In this document: piece after piece, positions 5,930-12,882 of the stretch | Numbering within the stretch: position 1 is the stretch's first letter | Layout: each line of letters starts with the position of its first letter | Assembly: GCA_023393525.1 (NCBI GenBank) | Contig: JAEWKZ010000100.1 | Coordinates: forward strand, 1 to 13,547 | Reading direction: 5' to 3' | DNA: 13,547 nt | Origin: Pseudomonadota bacterium | GTDB lineage: Bacteria; Desulfobacterota; Desulfovibrionia; Desulfovibrionales; Desulfomicrobiaceae | Notes under the pieces: generated by a model | What the model saw: the letters and a program-made list of their open reading frames with translations, nothing else | What the model was told of the DNA's origin: nothing | Database searches by the model: none | Translations under genes and position numbers: made by a program

Positions 5930-8257
5930 ATGAACATGGGAAAGACACCGCGAGATTCTTTTCGGAGCCATATTCAGGAATGGCTGCTTTTTGCCGTCGC
6001 GTCGTTCGTGCTCGGGGTCATGTTCGCGTACATGGTGTACTTCAGGCATGAACTCGTCATGGACCGCGAGAAGGACCGTCTCGTTCGTTCGGCGGCGATA
6101 GCCGAGGTCATGATCGGCGACCAGTTGGACAAGATCCGCGTCACCCTCGACAATATCCGCGAGAGCCTGGAGCCGGGCTGGGAACACAGCGATTACGGGA
6201 AGCTCTTCGTCAAGGACCGTCTGCGCATCCTGGCCAGCGCCATGACCAGCGTGCGTACGGTTTCCGTCTTCGACGCCCATGGAACGGTCATCGCTTCGAA
6301 CCAGGAGCACTTCATCGGACAATCATTCACTTACCGCGATTATTTCCGCGTTCCGGCAGCCAGTCCTGATCCCGACACGTTCTATGTCAGCCCGCCATTC
6401 GAAAGTACGTCCGGGGACTGGCTCATCGCCGTGTCCAAGGTCGTTGTCGGGCCCAATGGCGAATTTGCCGGCGTTGTCCTTGTTTCTCTCGATCCCCAGG
6501 ATTTCAGACTGACCCTGAACGCCCTGCGCGACACGCCGCAGACATGGGCCGCCCTGGCGCATGGCCAGGGAACCATCTTTGTTTGGGAACCGGATGGCCG
6601 TGAATCGAAGGGCGTCAACCTGGCCCGCTCGGGAACGCTTTTTTCGAGGCACATGCACGGAGGCGGGAGCGCCTCGTTCTTCATGGACACCGTCCAGGCC
6701 AACGGCGAGCAGGCCCTGGTCGCGCTCCATACCGTCCGGCCCGGAACGCTGCGCATGAACCACCCCCTTGTTGTCGCGATCGGCCGCAACCTGGACAGCC
6801 TGAACGCGGATTGGCGCGGGTATGCCACATACCACCTTGTGGTCTACGTGCTCATGATCGCCTTCGGAGGCGCCGTGCTGCACATGACGCAACGCGCCCG
6901 CCGGGCGGCATCCCGTGAAACCGAAAGGGCCGAAGGGCAGTTGCGGGATCTGAACGCGCAGTTGACCACCTTTTTCGAGATCACGCCGAGCCTCCTGGGT
7001 ATCGCGACCGTGGACGGAGTGTGCCGGAGGCTCAATCCGTCCTGGAAGAGCGAACTGGGCTACGGGGTGGCGGACTTTGCAGGCGCACCCTTGTTCGAGT
7101 ATTTTCATCCGGACGACAGGGGGCTTGTGGCCTCGGCCATGGAGGAACTGCGCAGCGGGGGCAAGCCCCGGAGTCTCGTCGCCCGCTTCAGGCACAAGGA
7201 CGGTCGGTACCGGCATCTGGAATGGTCTTTGGCCGCACGGCAGGACCTGGTCTTTATCGCCGCTCTGGATGTGACCGAGCGCGTAGCCGAAAACGCCCAT
7301 CTGCAGATGATGGCCTATCACGATCGTCTGACCGGGCTCCCCAATCGGGTGCTCTTCTTCGATCGCTTGAACCAGGTCCTGGCTGCCGCCCGGCGCGGAC
7401 ACAAGAAGGCGGCCGTCATGTTCATCGATCTGGACGGATTCAAGGACATCAACGACACCCGTGGCCACGACGCCGGAGACAAGGTTCTGCAGGCCGTGGC
7501 AAAGAGGCTTTCGGGGCTGGTCCGCCAGGCCGACACCGTGGCCCGGCTGGGAGGGGACGAATTCGTCATGCTTCTGCACGAGGTGGGGTCGCTGGATGAC
7601 GCCACCACGGTGGCCCGGAAAGTGCTGACGGCGGTGGCGGAGGACATTTCCCTGGGCCACGGGAATACGGCCCGGGTCGGCGCCAGCATCGGCATCAGCC
7701 TGTGGCCGGACAACGGCACCTGCGTGGATGACGTGCTCGTGGCGGCGGACATGGCCATGTACCAGAGCAAGAAAAAGGGGAAGAACTGCTTCACCGTCGC
7801 CTCGGGAGACGGCTTCGGCCACGACGGCGTCTGCTTCGGCGACGAATACCACGTGGGGGTGAGCGTCATCGACTCTCAGCACCTCGAACTCGCGGCCTTG
7901 GTCAGCAGTCTTTCCAAGGCCTTGCGGGACGGGCAGGAGCAGGCCGGGGTCCTGGAGCTTTTCCATGAACTGCGGGCGTCCACGGAACGCCATTTCGCGA
8001 CCGAGCATGAACTCATGGCGCAGCACGCGTATTCCGGGCGCAGGGCCCATGATGAAAAGCACCGGCTCCTGCTGCGGGAATTGCGTGAGATGGAGCCCGA
8101 ACTCTTCAAGGAGGGCGCGCTTTTTCTGACCGACCGACTGCGGATCTGGCTTTTGGAGCACATTTTCGAGCAGGACCTGTCCCTTGGAGAATTTCTGAGA
8201 AGCGTCGGGGCAACGACCTCGGCTCCGTTTCCGAAGCCCGCGTCCGACAAGGGGTGA
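5930..8257 (+). CDS. Membrane diguanylate cyclase: Cache-like sensor, PAS, GGDEF and C-terminal hemerythrin
   Basis: A 775-aa c-di-GMP synthase. A transmembrane helix at about 18-38 and a second at 301-319 enclose a periplasmic Cache/PDC-like sensor (FDAHGTVIASN, IGQSFTYRDYF). A PAS domain spans about 345-450. The GGDEF domain spans about 460-630, with the active-site loop GGDEF at 541-545 and an intact inhibitory I-site RQAD at 532-535. A hemerythrin-like domain follows with all seven expected di-iron ligands: His651, His688, Glu692, His707, His711, His744 and Asp749. The protein should couple oxygen, redox or another diatomic signal, plus a periplasmic ligand, to c-di-GMP output. The start is uncertain. 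ATGs at 5930 and 5936 lack a clear Shine-Dalgarno, and the frame stays open upstream to 5729, but that extension looks non-coding. No EAL domain is present. Confidence 0.9.
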   Translation: MNMGKTPRDSFRSHIQEWLLFAVASFVLGVMFAYMVYFRHELVMDREKDRLVRSAAIAEVMIGDQLDKIRVTLDNIRESLEPGWEHSDYGKLFVKDRLRILASAMTSVRTVSVFDAHGTVIASNQEHFIGQSFTYRDYFRVPAASPDPDTFYVSPPFESTSGDWLIAVSKVVVGPNGEFAGVVLVSLDPQDFRLTLNALRDTPQTWAALAHGQGTIFVWEPDGRESKGVNLARSGTLFSRHMHGGGSASFFMDTVQANGEQALVALHTVRPGTLRMNHPLVVAIGRNLDSLNADWRGYATYHLVVYVLMIAFGGAVLHMTQRARRAASRETERAEGQLRDLNAQLTTFFEITPSLLGIATVDGVCRRLNPSWKSELGYGVADFAGAPLFEYFHPDDRGLVASAMEELRSGGKPRSLVARFRHKDGRYRHLEWSLAARQDLVFIAALDVTERVAENAHLQMMAYHDRLTGLPNRVLFFDRLNQVLAAARRGHKKAAVMFIDLDGFKDINDTRGHDAGDKVLQAVAKRLSGLVRQADTVARLGGDEFVMLLHEVGSLDDATTVARKVLTAVAEDISLGHGNTARVGASIGISLWPDNGTCVDDVLVAADMAMYQSKKKGKNCFTVASGDGFGHDGVCFGDEYHVGVSVIDSQHLELAALVSSLSKALRDGQEQAGVLELFHELRASTERHFATEHELMAQHAYSGRRAHDEKHRLLLRELREMEPELFKEGALFLTDRLRIWLLEHIFEQDLSLGEFLRSVGATTSAPFPKPASDKG

Positions 8258-8302
8258 CGCCGTGCGGTGCGTTTCCCGCTTCATTTATCATATCGTGTAT
8301 CT

Positions 8303-8306
8303 GGAG
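8303..8306 (+). promoter_or_regulatory. Ribosome binding site deciding the start of the second diguanylate cyclase
   Basis: GGAG lies ten bases before the ATG at 8317. A GTG at 8254 in the same frame overlaps the previous stop codon, but it would add residues ahead of the receiver-like beta strand that do not look like part of the fold. Confidence 0.5.
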
Positions 8307-8316
8307 ACATGTTTCT

Positions 8317-9909
8317 ATGTATCACCGGCTCGTGAGAGTATGCATATTTTCCGATGATCTTTTTATCGAAAACGCATTGAAGCGCATCGATCCGCTACCA
8401 AATCTCGAGTATGAAATTCGTACGTCTCGAATTTTTGATCCCGATGCATTGAAGAATTTTCGAATACTCATCCTGGATACAGAATTACGCATTGAAAATA
8501 TTCGTGAAATACACAAATTGAAAGAAAGTGGAACGATTTTCGTTGTGTGCGCTGATATGCATGATTTTGGAATGTGTTCCGAGAATTATGAATATTATGA
8601 AGAATTGTGGGCCAAGCCGCTGGATGCGGACAAGGTCGCTTTTTTGTTCGGTAAAATCGTTTCTCGCATAAAAAAGGAGGAAGACTCCTGCCTGACGGAA
8701 AAATATCTCGATACGCTCATTGACAGCCTTCCGGATCTCATATGGTTCAAGGATGCCCGTGGCGCCCATTTGCGGGTCAACAACAGCTTCTGCGAAGCGG
8801 TCGGGAAGACGAAGAACGATGTTCAGGGCCGTGGCCACTACTACATCTGGGACATCGAACCCGACGAATACGCCAAGGGGGAATACGTCTGTCTCGAGTC
8901 AGAGGAGATCGTGCTTCGGGAAAAGAGGAATCGCCTCTTCGACGAGACGGTCAAGATCAAAGACTCCATGCGTAAATTCAAGACCTACAAGTCGCCCCTG
9001 TTCGATGGCGATGGGCGGGTGCTGGGCACGGTCGGGGTCGCGCGCGACGTCACGGATCTGCAGAACCTTCAGATAGAGATGAACATCCTCTTCGAGAGCC
9101 TGCCCTTCGGGGTGATCGCCACCGACAAGGATCAGCGCGTCACCGGGGTGAACCGGAAGTCTCTGGCCCTGTTTTCGGTTCAATCCCGGGGCTTGCTCGG
9201 AAAGAATTTCGACGCGCTGCTCAAGTCCTTTGCGGACGGTCATGCGCCGGACCAACGGTTGATCGAGGATGCCAGGGACGGCGCGTTTCTTTTCGCCGCC
9301 GAGCGGATTTTCAAGATACAACAGGAAAAATTGCTGGATGTGTTCGGGGAATTCGCCGGATACATCCATTTGTTTCTTGATGTCACCAAAGAGTATTATC
9401 AGAAGCACAAGCTCATTTCCGAAGCCAACACGGATTATCTGACCAAGCTGAACAACCGTCGTAAATTGCATGATTTTTTGCGGGATACGCCGTGCAGGTC
9501 AGGGACTGCGCTGTTGCTGGCGGATCTTGATAATTTCAAGCAGATCAACGATCAGTACGGCCATGATGAAGGGGACAGGATACTTGTCGCGTTCGCGGAC
9601 ATACTGCGGAATCTTTTTGACCCGGAAAATATCTTCCGTTTGGGGGGCGACGAGTTCGCCGTGCTGTTTCCCGGAGCGAAAAGACCCGAGGAAGGCATGC
9701 TCGATGAGGCGCAGCGCGGCGCCCGGACAATCATTTCAGAGCTTGAAAAACTTTCCATACACCCGGATCTTTCGGTGAGCATCGGCATCGCGGCGACTTC
9801 ATCCGACGACGAGGATTTCGGGTCGCTGTTCAAGAAGGCCGACATCGCGCTCTACGATTCCAAATGTTCGGGCAAGCACACGTGCTGTCTTTGGTGCGGC
9901 GGGGCGTGA
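8317..9909 (+). CDS. Diguanylate cyclase: degenerate receiver-like domain, two PAS, GGDEF
   Basis: A 530-aa soluble protein with no membrane segments. Residues 1-115 look like a response-regulator receiver: beta strand VRVCIFSDD with Asp13/Asp14, LILD with Asp54 at the phosphoacceptor position, and AKP with Lys100. The usual Thr/Ser after the fourth strand is missing (VVCAD), so phosphorylation is doubtful. PAS domains follow at about 130-255 (SLPDLIWFKDARGAHLRVNNSF to GVARDVTD) and 265-375 (LPFGVIATDKDQRVTGVN). The GGDEF domain begins at NTDYLTKLNNRRKL and has GGDEF at 443-447. The inhibitory RxxD is replaced (FDPE), so product inhibition at that site should be absent. The gene lies 59 bases after the membrane cyclase and may share its transcript. 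The first 370 or so bases are much more AT-rich than the rest of the gene. Confidence 0.88.
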   Translation: MYHRLVRVCIFSDDLFIENALKRIDPLPNLEYEIRTSRIFDPDALKNFRILILDTELRIENIREIHKLKESGTIFVVCADMHDFGMCSENYEYYEELWAKPLDADKVAFLFGKIVSRIKKEEDSCLTEKYLDTLIDSLPDLIWFKDARGAHLRVNNSFCEAVGKTKNDVQGRGHYYIWDIEPDEYAKGEYVCLESEEIVLREKRNRLFDETVKIKDSMRKFKTYKSPLFDGDGRVLGTVGVARDVTDLQNLQIEMNILFESLPFGVIATDKDQRVTGVNRKSLALFSVQSRGLLGKNFDALLKSFADGHAPDQRLIEDARDGAFLFAAERIFKIQQEKLLDVFGEFAGYIHLFLDVTKEYYQKHKLISEANTDYLTKLNNRRKLHDFLRDTPCRSGTALLLADLDNFKQINDQYGHDEGDRILVAFADILRNLFDPENIFRLGGDEFAVLFPGAKRPEEGMLDEAQRGARTIISELEKLSIHPDLSVSIGIAATSSDDEDFGSLFKKADIALYDSKCSGKHTCCLWCGGA

Positions 9910-9990
9910 CCGACGGGGTGAAATTTCGCCTCGGGCGTTCCGGCCATGTTTTTCGGCAACCTCGAAGTGACGCCGGTTTCGGCTGGCGGT

Positions 9991-9997
9991 GGAGGAG
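9991..9997 (+). promoter_or_regulatory. Ribosome binding site of the amidoligase gene (decides start)
   Basis: GGAGGAG lies five bases before the ATG at 10003. The frame is open back to an ATG at 9946, which has no such site, so the shorter protein is preferred. Confidence 0.75.
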
Positions 9998-10002
9998 AGC
10001 GC

Positions 10003-11001
10003 ATGCAAAACCAAAGGACGCAACTCAAGCAACCGCCATGGCTGACCAACGCGCAGGGAAAGATGCGCCGGGTCGGGGTCGAGCTGGAGATAAGCGGCAT
10101 CGAACTGGGAGAGCTCGCCGAGCGGGTCGCGGCATTTCTCGGGCTTGAGGTGCGGGTCACGGGCCGCTACGAGCGCGTTCTGAAGGGCGATCCGGCTGGC
10201 GATTGGGGGGTTGAACTCGATTTCGACCTGCTCAAGCGGCTTGGGCGCGAATCCCGGTCGACCGGTTCCCGCGGAATGGACCTGGGCCAGACTGCCGAGG
10301 ACGTGCTGGCCTGGGCCGCCGAGTCGCTGGTGCCGCACGAGATCATCAGCCCGCCGTTGCCGCTGGACCGCTTGAACGAGGTGGAGGCGCTCATCGCCAC
10401 CCTGCGCGCGGCAGGCGCCAAAGGCACCTCGGACAGCCTCGTCAACGCGTTCGGAATGCAGTTCAACCCGGAGCTGCCTAGCCACGACCCCGTGTTCATC
10501 GCGTTGTGCCTCAAGGCATTTCTCTGCCTCTACGATTGGCTTTTCGTCCGTGCCGACATCGACATTTCGCGCCGGGTGACGAGCTACGTCGATCCCTTTC
10601 CCATCGACTACGTGAAGAAGGTCATCGCTGCGGATTACCGGCCCGATCTGGCGCGGCTGATCGACGACTACCTCGAGGCCAATCCGACCCGCAATCGGGC
10701 CCTCGACATGCTTCCGCTGTTCATGTTTCTCGACGAGCGCCGCGTGCGCGCCAAGGCCGACGACGTTCTGATAAAGGCGCGCCCCACCTTTCACTACCGG
10801 CTGCCTGATTGCGAAATCCACAGGCCCGAGTGGGGGCTCTTTCTGGCCTGGAACGATTGGGTGGAGGTGGAACGCCTGGCCGCCGACGAAAGCCGTCTGG
10901 AAGCATGCTGCGCGGCGTATTGGCGCCACCTCGACAGCCCCCTCGAACGCATGTTCGGCGACTGGGCCGCGACCGTGGAAAGAGAATGGATCGGCCGCTG
11001 A
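10003..11001 (+). CDS. Amidoligase family protein (amidoligase_2, glutamine-synthetase-like fold)
   Basis: A 332-aa protein of the amidoligase_2 family, predicted ATP-dependent enzymes of the COOH-NH2 ligase (glutamine synthetase-like) fold that form an amide or peptide bond. The first metal/ATP strand is VGVELEISG (Glu27 and Glu29). The second is DWGVELDFD (67-75). PHEIISPPLPL (111-121) supplies another acidic position, and AFGMQFNPELP follows at about 149-159. The C-terminal half has the family-specific stretch DPFPIDYVKKV, IDDYLEANPTRN, KARPTFHYRLPD and WNDWVEVERLAAD. No substrate is known. It overlaps the downstream GATase gene by 16 bases, a strong sign of one functional unit. GMQFNPE carries Gln where I expect a His in relatives, which is worth verifying. 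There is no signal peptide or membrane segment, so the product is cytoplasmic. Confidence 0.88.
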   Translation: MQNQRTQLKQPPWLTNAQGKMRRVGVELEISGIELGELAERVAAFLGLEVRVTGRYERVLKGDPAGDWGVELDFDLLKRLGRESRSTGSRGMDLGQTAEDVLAWAAESLVPHEIISPPLPLDRLNEVEALIATLRAAGAKGTSDSLVNAFGMQFNPELPSHDPVFIALCLKAFLCLYDWLFVRADIDISRRVTSYVDPFPIDYVKKVIAADYRPDLARLIDDYLEANPTRNRALDMLPLFMFLDERRVRAKADDVLIKARPTFHYRLPDCEIHRPEWGLFLAWNDWVEVERLAADESRLEACCAAYWRHLDSPLERMFGDWAATVEREWIGR

Positions 11002-11711
11002 TCGCCATCACCGGGCCGCGAAGAGGAGCCGTCGGTCCCAGGGCGCTGGTGGCGCTGGCCGTGTGGCTCTATGGCGGGCGGCCGCTCCAGTTGCGTCCGG
11101 GCGACGAGGGGCGCGGTCACCGGTATCACGGCGTGGTCGTGACCGGGGGACACGACGTGGAGCCGGTGCTTTACGCGGCGGAGCCGGAAGTCGAGCCCAA
11201 TTACGACACCGCGCGCGACGCCCTGGAGGCCGCCGTCATAAGCGACGCGCTGAAGCGCGGTCTGCCCCTGCTCGGGATCTGCCGAGGCGCGCAATTGCTC
11301 AATGTTTGCCGTGGCGGCACGCTGCATCAGGAATTGCGCTCGCAGCGCCGCAAAACCTCCAACCGCTGGACGGTGCTGCCTCTGAAGACGTTGTGCGTCG
11401 TTGATGACCGAAACCATGCCCCTGGCGTGCTCGAAAGGCTGCTTGGCCCCGGCTGCTTCCGTATCAACAGCCTGCACAACCAGGGCATCGACCGCGTCGG
11501 CGAGGGGCTTCAGGTCACGGGCCGCGATCTCGACGGCATTGTCCAGGCCATAGAGGACCCGGCCCGGGATTTTCTGGTCGGCGTGCAATGGCATCCCGAA
11601 TTTCTGCTCTATCTGCCCGGCCAGCGCGCCCTGTTTCGCGAACTGGTCACGCAGGCCCGCGCGAACCGCCTGCGCTCCTCCGCCGACGCGGAGGCATGCC
11701 TCCGCATCTGA
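10986..11711 (+). CDS. Class I glutamine amidotransferase-like hydrolase (PuuD / peptidase C26 type)
   Basis: A 241-aa cysteine hydrolase of the gamma-glutamyl-gamma-aminobutyrate hydrolase type. The nucleophile is Cys99 in GICRGAQLLN, and the triad is completed by His203 and Glu205 in QWHPEF. The PuuD-like oxyanion region VVTGGHDVEPVLY and the late NSLHNQGID motif are present. Such enzymes cleave gamma-glutamyl amides or supply ammonia from glutamine. With an amidoligase directly upstream, either removal of a gamma-glutamyl/amide product or feeding of ammonia to the ligase is possible, and the sequence does not decide which. The ATG at 10986 lies inside the amidoligase gene, with GGAAAGAG (10977-10984) upstream. 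The last codons contain a perfect 18-bp palindrome. The N terminus (MDRPLIAITG) fits the family start. Confidence 0.9.
   Translation: MDRPLIAITGPRRGAVGPRALVALAVWLYGGRPLQLRPGDEGRGHRYHGVVVTGGHDVEPVLYAAEPEVEPNYDTARDALEAAVISDALKRGLPLLGICRGAQLLNVCRGGTLHQELRSQRRKTSNRWTVLPLKTLCVVDDRNHAPGVLERLLGPGCFRINSLHNQGIDRVGEGLQVTGRDLDGIVQAIEDPARDFLVGVQWHPEFLLYLPGQRALFRELVTQARANRLRSSADAEACLRI
11688..11705. repeat. 18-bp perfect palindrome at the end of the GATase gene
   Basis: GCGGAGGCATGCCTCCGC is self-complementary over its full length and covers codons just before the stop at 11709-11711. No T tract follows, so it is not a standard intrinsic terminator. It could be a hairpin marking the operon end or a protein-binding site. 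Confidence 0.7.
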
Positions 11712-11816
11712 TGCGCCGATCTCGCGCTTCACTGTTTCGGGCCTGGGGATGGACGCCTGGGGCGCCCCGATGTAGGAACACGTCCCATGAGTTCATCGCG
11801 TCTTCCAGGAGGGTCT

Positions 11817-12245
11817 ATGGCTTTGAAGCGAGTTGGCATTCTGACCGGCGGGGGCGACTGCTCCGGCCTCAACGCCGTGATCCGGGCCGTGACCCGGACG
11901 GCTATCATACAGTACGGGGCCGAGGTTCTGGGGCTCGAGAACGGTTTCGACGGCCTCATCTTCGGTCGGACCATGCGGCTGACCACCGCCAACACCAAGG
12001 ACATCCTGACCCTGGGCGGGACGATCCTGGGCACCACCAACAAGGGCAATCCCTTCGCCTACCGCGAGTTTGACGAGGAGGGGCAGATCACGGTCAGCGA
12101 CCTTTCCGCGCAGGCCATGGACACGTTCGCGTCGCTGGGCCTGGATTGCCTTTTCGTGGTCGGCGGCGAGGGCACCCTGGAATTGGCGCACAAGTTCCAG
12201 CAGATGGGCATGCCCGTGGTCGGCATCCCCAATACCACAGACTAG
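11817..12245 (+). pseudogene. pfkA: 6-phosphofructokinase, truncated after 142 codons
   Basis: The first 142 residues of a phosphofructokinase, which would phosphorylate fructose-6-phosphate in glycolysis. The start has AGGAGG (11807-11812) four bases before the ATG. The nucleotide-binding motif GGGDCSGLN lies at 11-19 and GGEGT at 116-120. The family normally continues GIP-KTIDND, which carries the catalytic Asp. Here it reads GIPNTTD and stops at TAG (12243-12245). Relatives of this type run past 300 residues, so well over half of the enzyme, including most of the sugar-phosphate site, is missing. The break coincides with a sharp fall in GC content, consistent with an integrated element rather than a point mutation. 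The fragment cannot be catalytic. The rest of the gene should lie at the other end of the element. Confidence 0.85.
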
Positions 12246-12246
12246 T
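12229..12246. other. Putative junction between chromosome and integrated element (att-like)
   Basis: The expected codons for Lys-Thr-Ile-Asp are replaced by AAT ACC ACA GAC and then TAG. Sequence up to CCCAA fits phosphofructokinase. The following ACC...GAC still partly matches, and everything after 12243 is foreign in composition. The crossover therefore probably lies within these bases. The element side may carry an imperfect copy of the target, as in tyrosine-recombinase sites. Confidence 0.5.
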
Positions 12247-12288
12247 TCACTTTATTCTTTTATTTCAATTATTTGAGTTTTAAACGAG

Positions 12289-12392
12289 CTACTAAATAGG
12301 GGTAAAACCCTACCTAAACACCTGGGTTTCCGCTACCATTCTACCAAGTTAGTAGCCAGGAAAAAATGGTAGCCGAAAGGAAAATTTAGTAG
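12289..12392. repeat. Cluster of seven CTACY motifs in nested inverted repeats
   Basis: Forward copies are CTACTAAAT (12289), CTACCTAAA (12310), CTACCATTC (12333) and CTACCAAGT (12341). Reverse copies are AGTTAGTAG (12347-12355), AAATGGTAG (12364-12372) and ATTTAGTAG (12384-12392). CTACTAAAT (12289-12297) and ATTTAGTAG form the outer perfect inverted pair. TTTCCGCTACCATT (12327-12340) and AATGGTAGCCGAAA (12365-12378) form an inner pair with one mismatch. The cluster begins about 45 bases inside the foreign DNA. This is the expected layout of arm-type integrase/excisionase sites or transposase-binding repeats at an element end. An origin with iterons is the alternative. Confidence 0.65.
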
Positions 12393-12420
12393 ACGCTTTA
12401 CCCAAGACTTATTAGGCGGT

Positions 12421-12447
12421 AACCTCCCAAGGGGTTTGGGGGAGGTT
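12421..12447. repeat. Hairpin within the AT-rich region
   Basis: AACCTCCCAA (12421-12430) pairs with TTGGGGGAGGTT (12436-12447), with two bulged bases. Only GCTTCT follows, so it is a poor intrinsic terminator on the plus strand. It may close a transcript or form part of the element-end structure. Confidence 0.5.
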
Positions 12448-12882
12448 GCTTCTGTATCTGCTTTATGTTATAAAGAGATATCAAAAGCGCAACTCTCAAT
12501 GCACTAGCGGACAATTTAATTAATGAATCAATTCATATTGATCGTGCTAAAGTAAATTTTAGGGAAGCATTCGACTTATTTCAGGTAATAAAAATTTCAT
12601 AAAAGATAATTGATTTCAGGTTGATCGACACAGAAATGACAGTTAGAAGCCAAGCAAGTGACTTTAAATTTTGTGAATGTATACATCAAGTGTGCGTCGA
12701 AAAATGATCATTCACAGCGAGCGCAGCAACTAAATAACTTAAAAAGATAGTCTGTATCAATTTGTAAAAAAACGTGGAGGTCTTTCCTTATAAATAGTAC
12801 GTTATGATTTCGTCGAATGAAAGTTTGTCATATAAAAAGAATAGTATTTTACAAAATATACAATTCAAGAAATAGGGGTTTT
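12448..12882. other. AT-rich region without a recognised gene
   Basis: One frame is open from 12474 to a TAA at 12600-12602. It encodes a protein-like stretch (NALADNLINESIHIDRAKVN and on) but has no ATG, GTG or TTG start. After the TAA the same frame runs on to a stop at about 12705. This could be a decayed gene fragment or chance in AT-rich DNA. A GGAGG at 12776-12780 has no start codon at a usable distance. A 23-codon frame (12804-12875) ends seven bases before the next gene, but I cannot support it as real. Several AT-rich -10-like boxes are present and none has a convincing -35. Confidence 0.4.

Noticed and set aside
6323..8284. 653-codon minus-strand frame opposite the hemerythrin cyclase
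   Set aside because: Antisense to a protein with several intact domains. No motif or ribosome site supports it.
12289..12392. CRISPR array
   Set aside because: The repeats are only about 9 bp, irregularly spaced and in both orientations, with no uniform spacers.
12804..12875. 23-codon leader peptide before the 142-aa gene
   Set aside because: No ribosome site at a workable distance. Expected by chance in AT-rich DNA.
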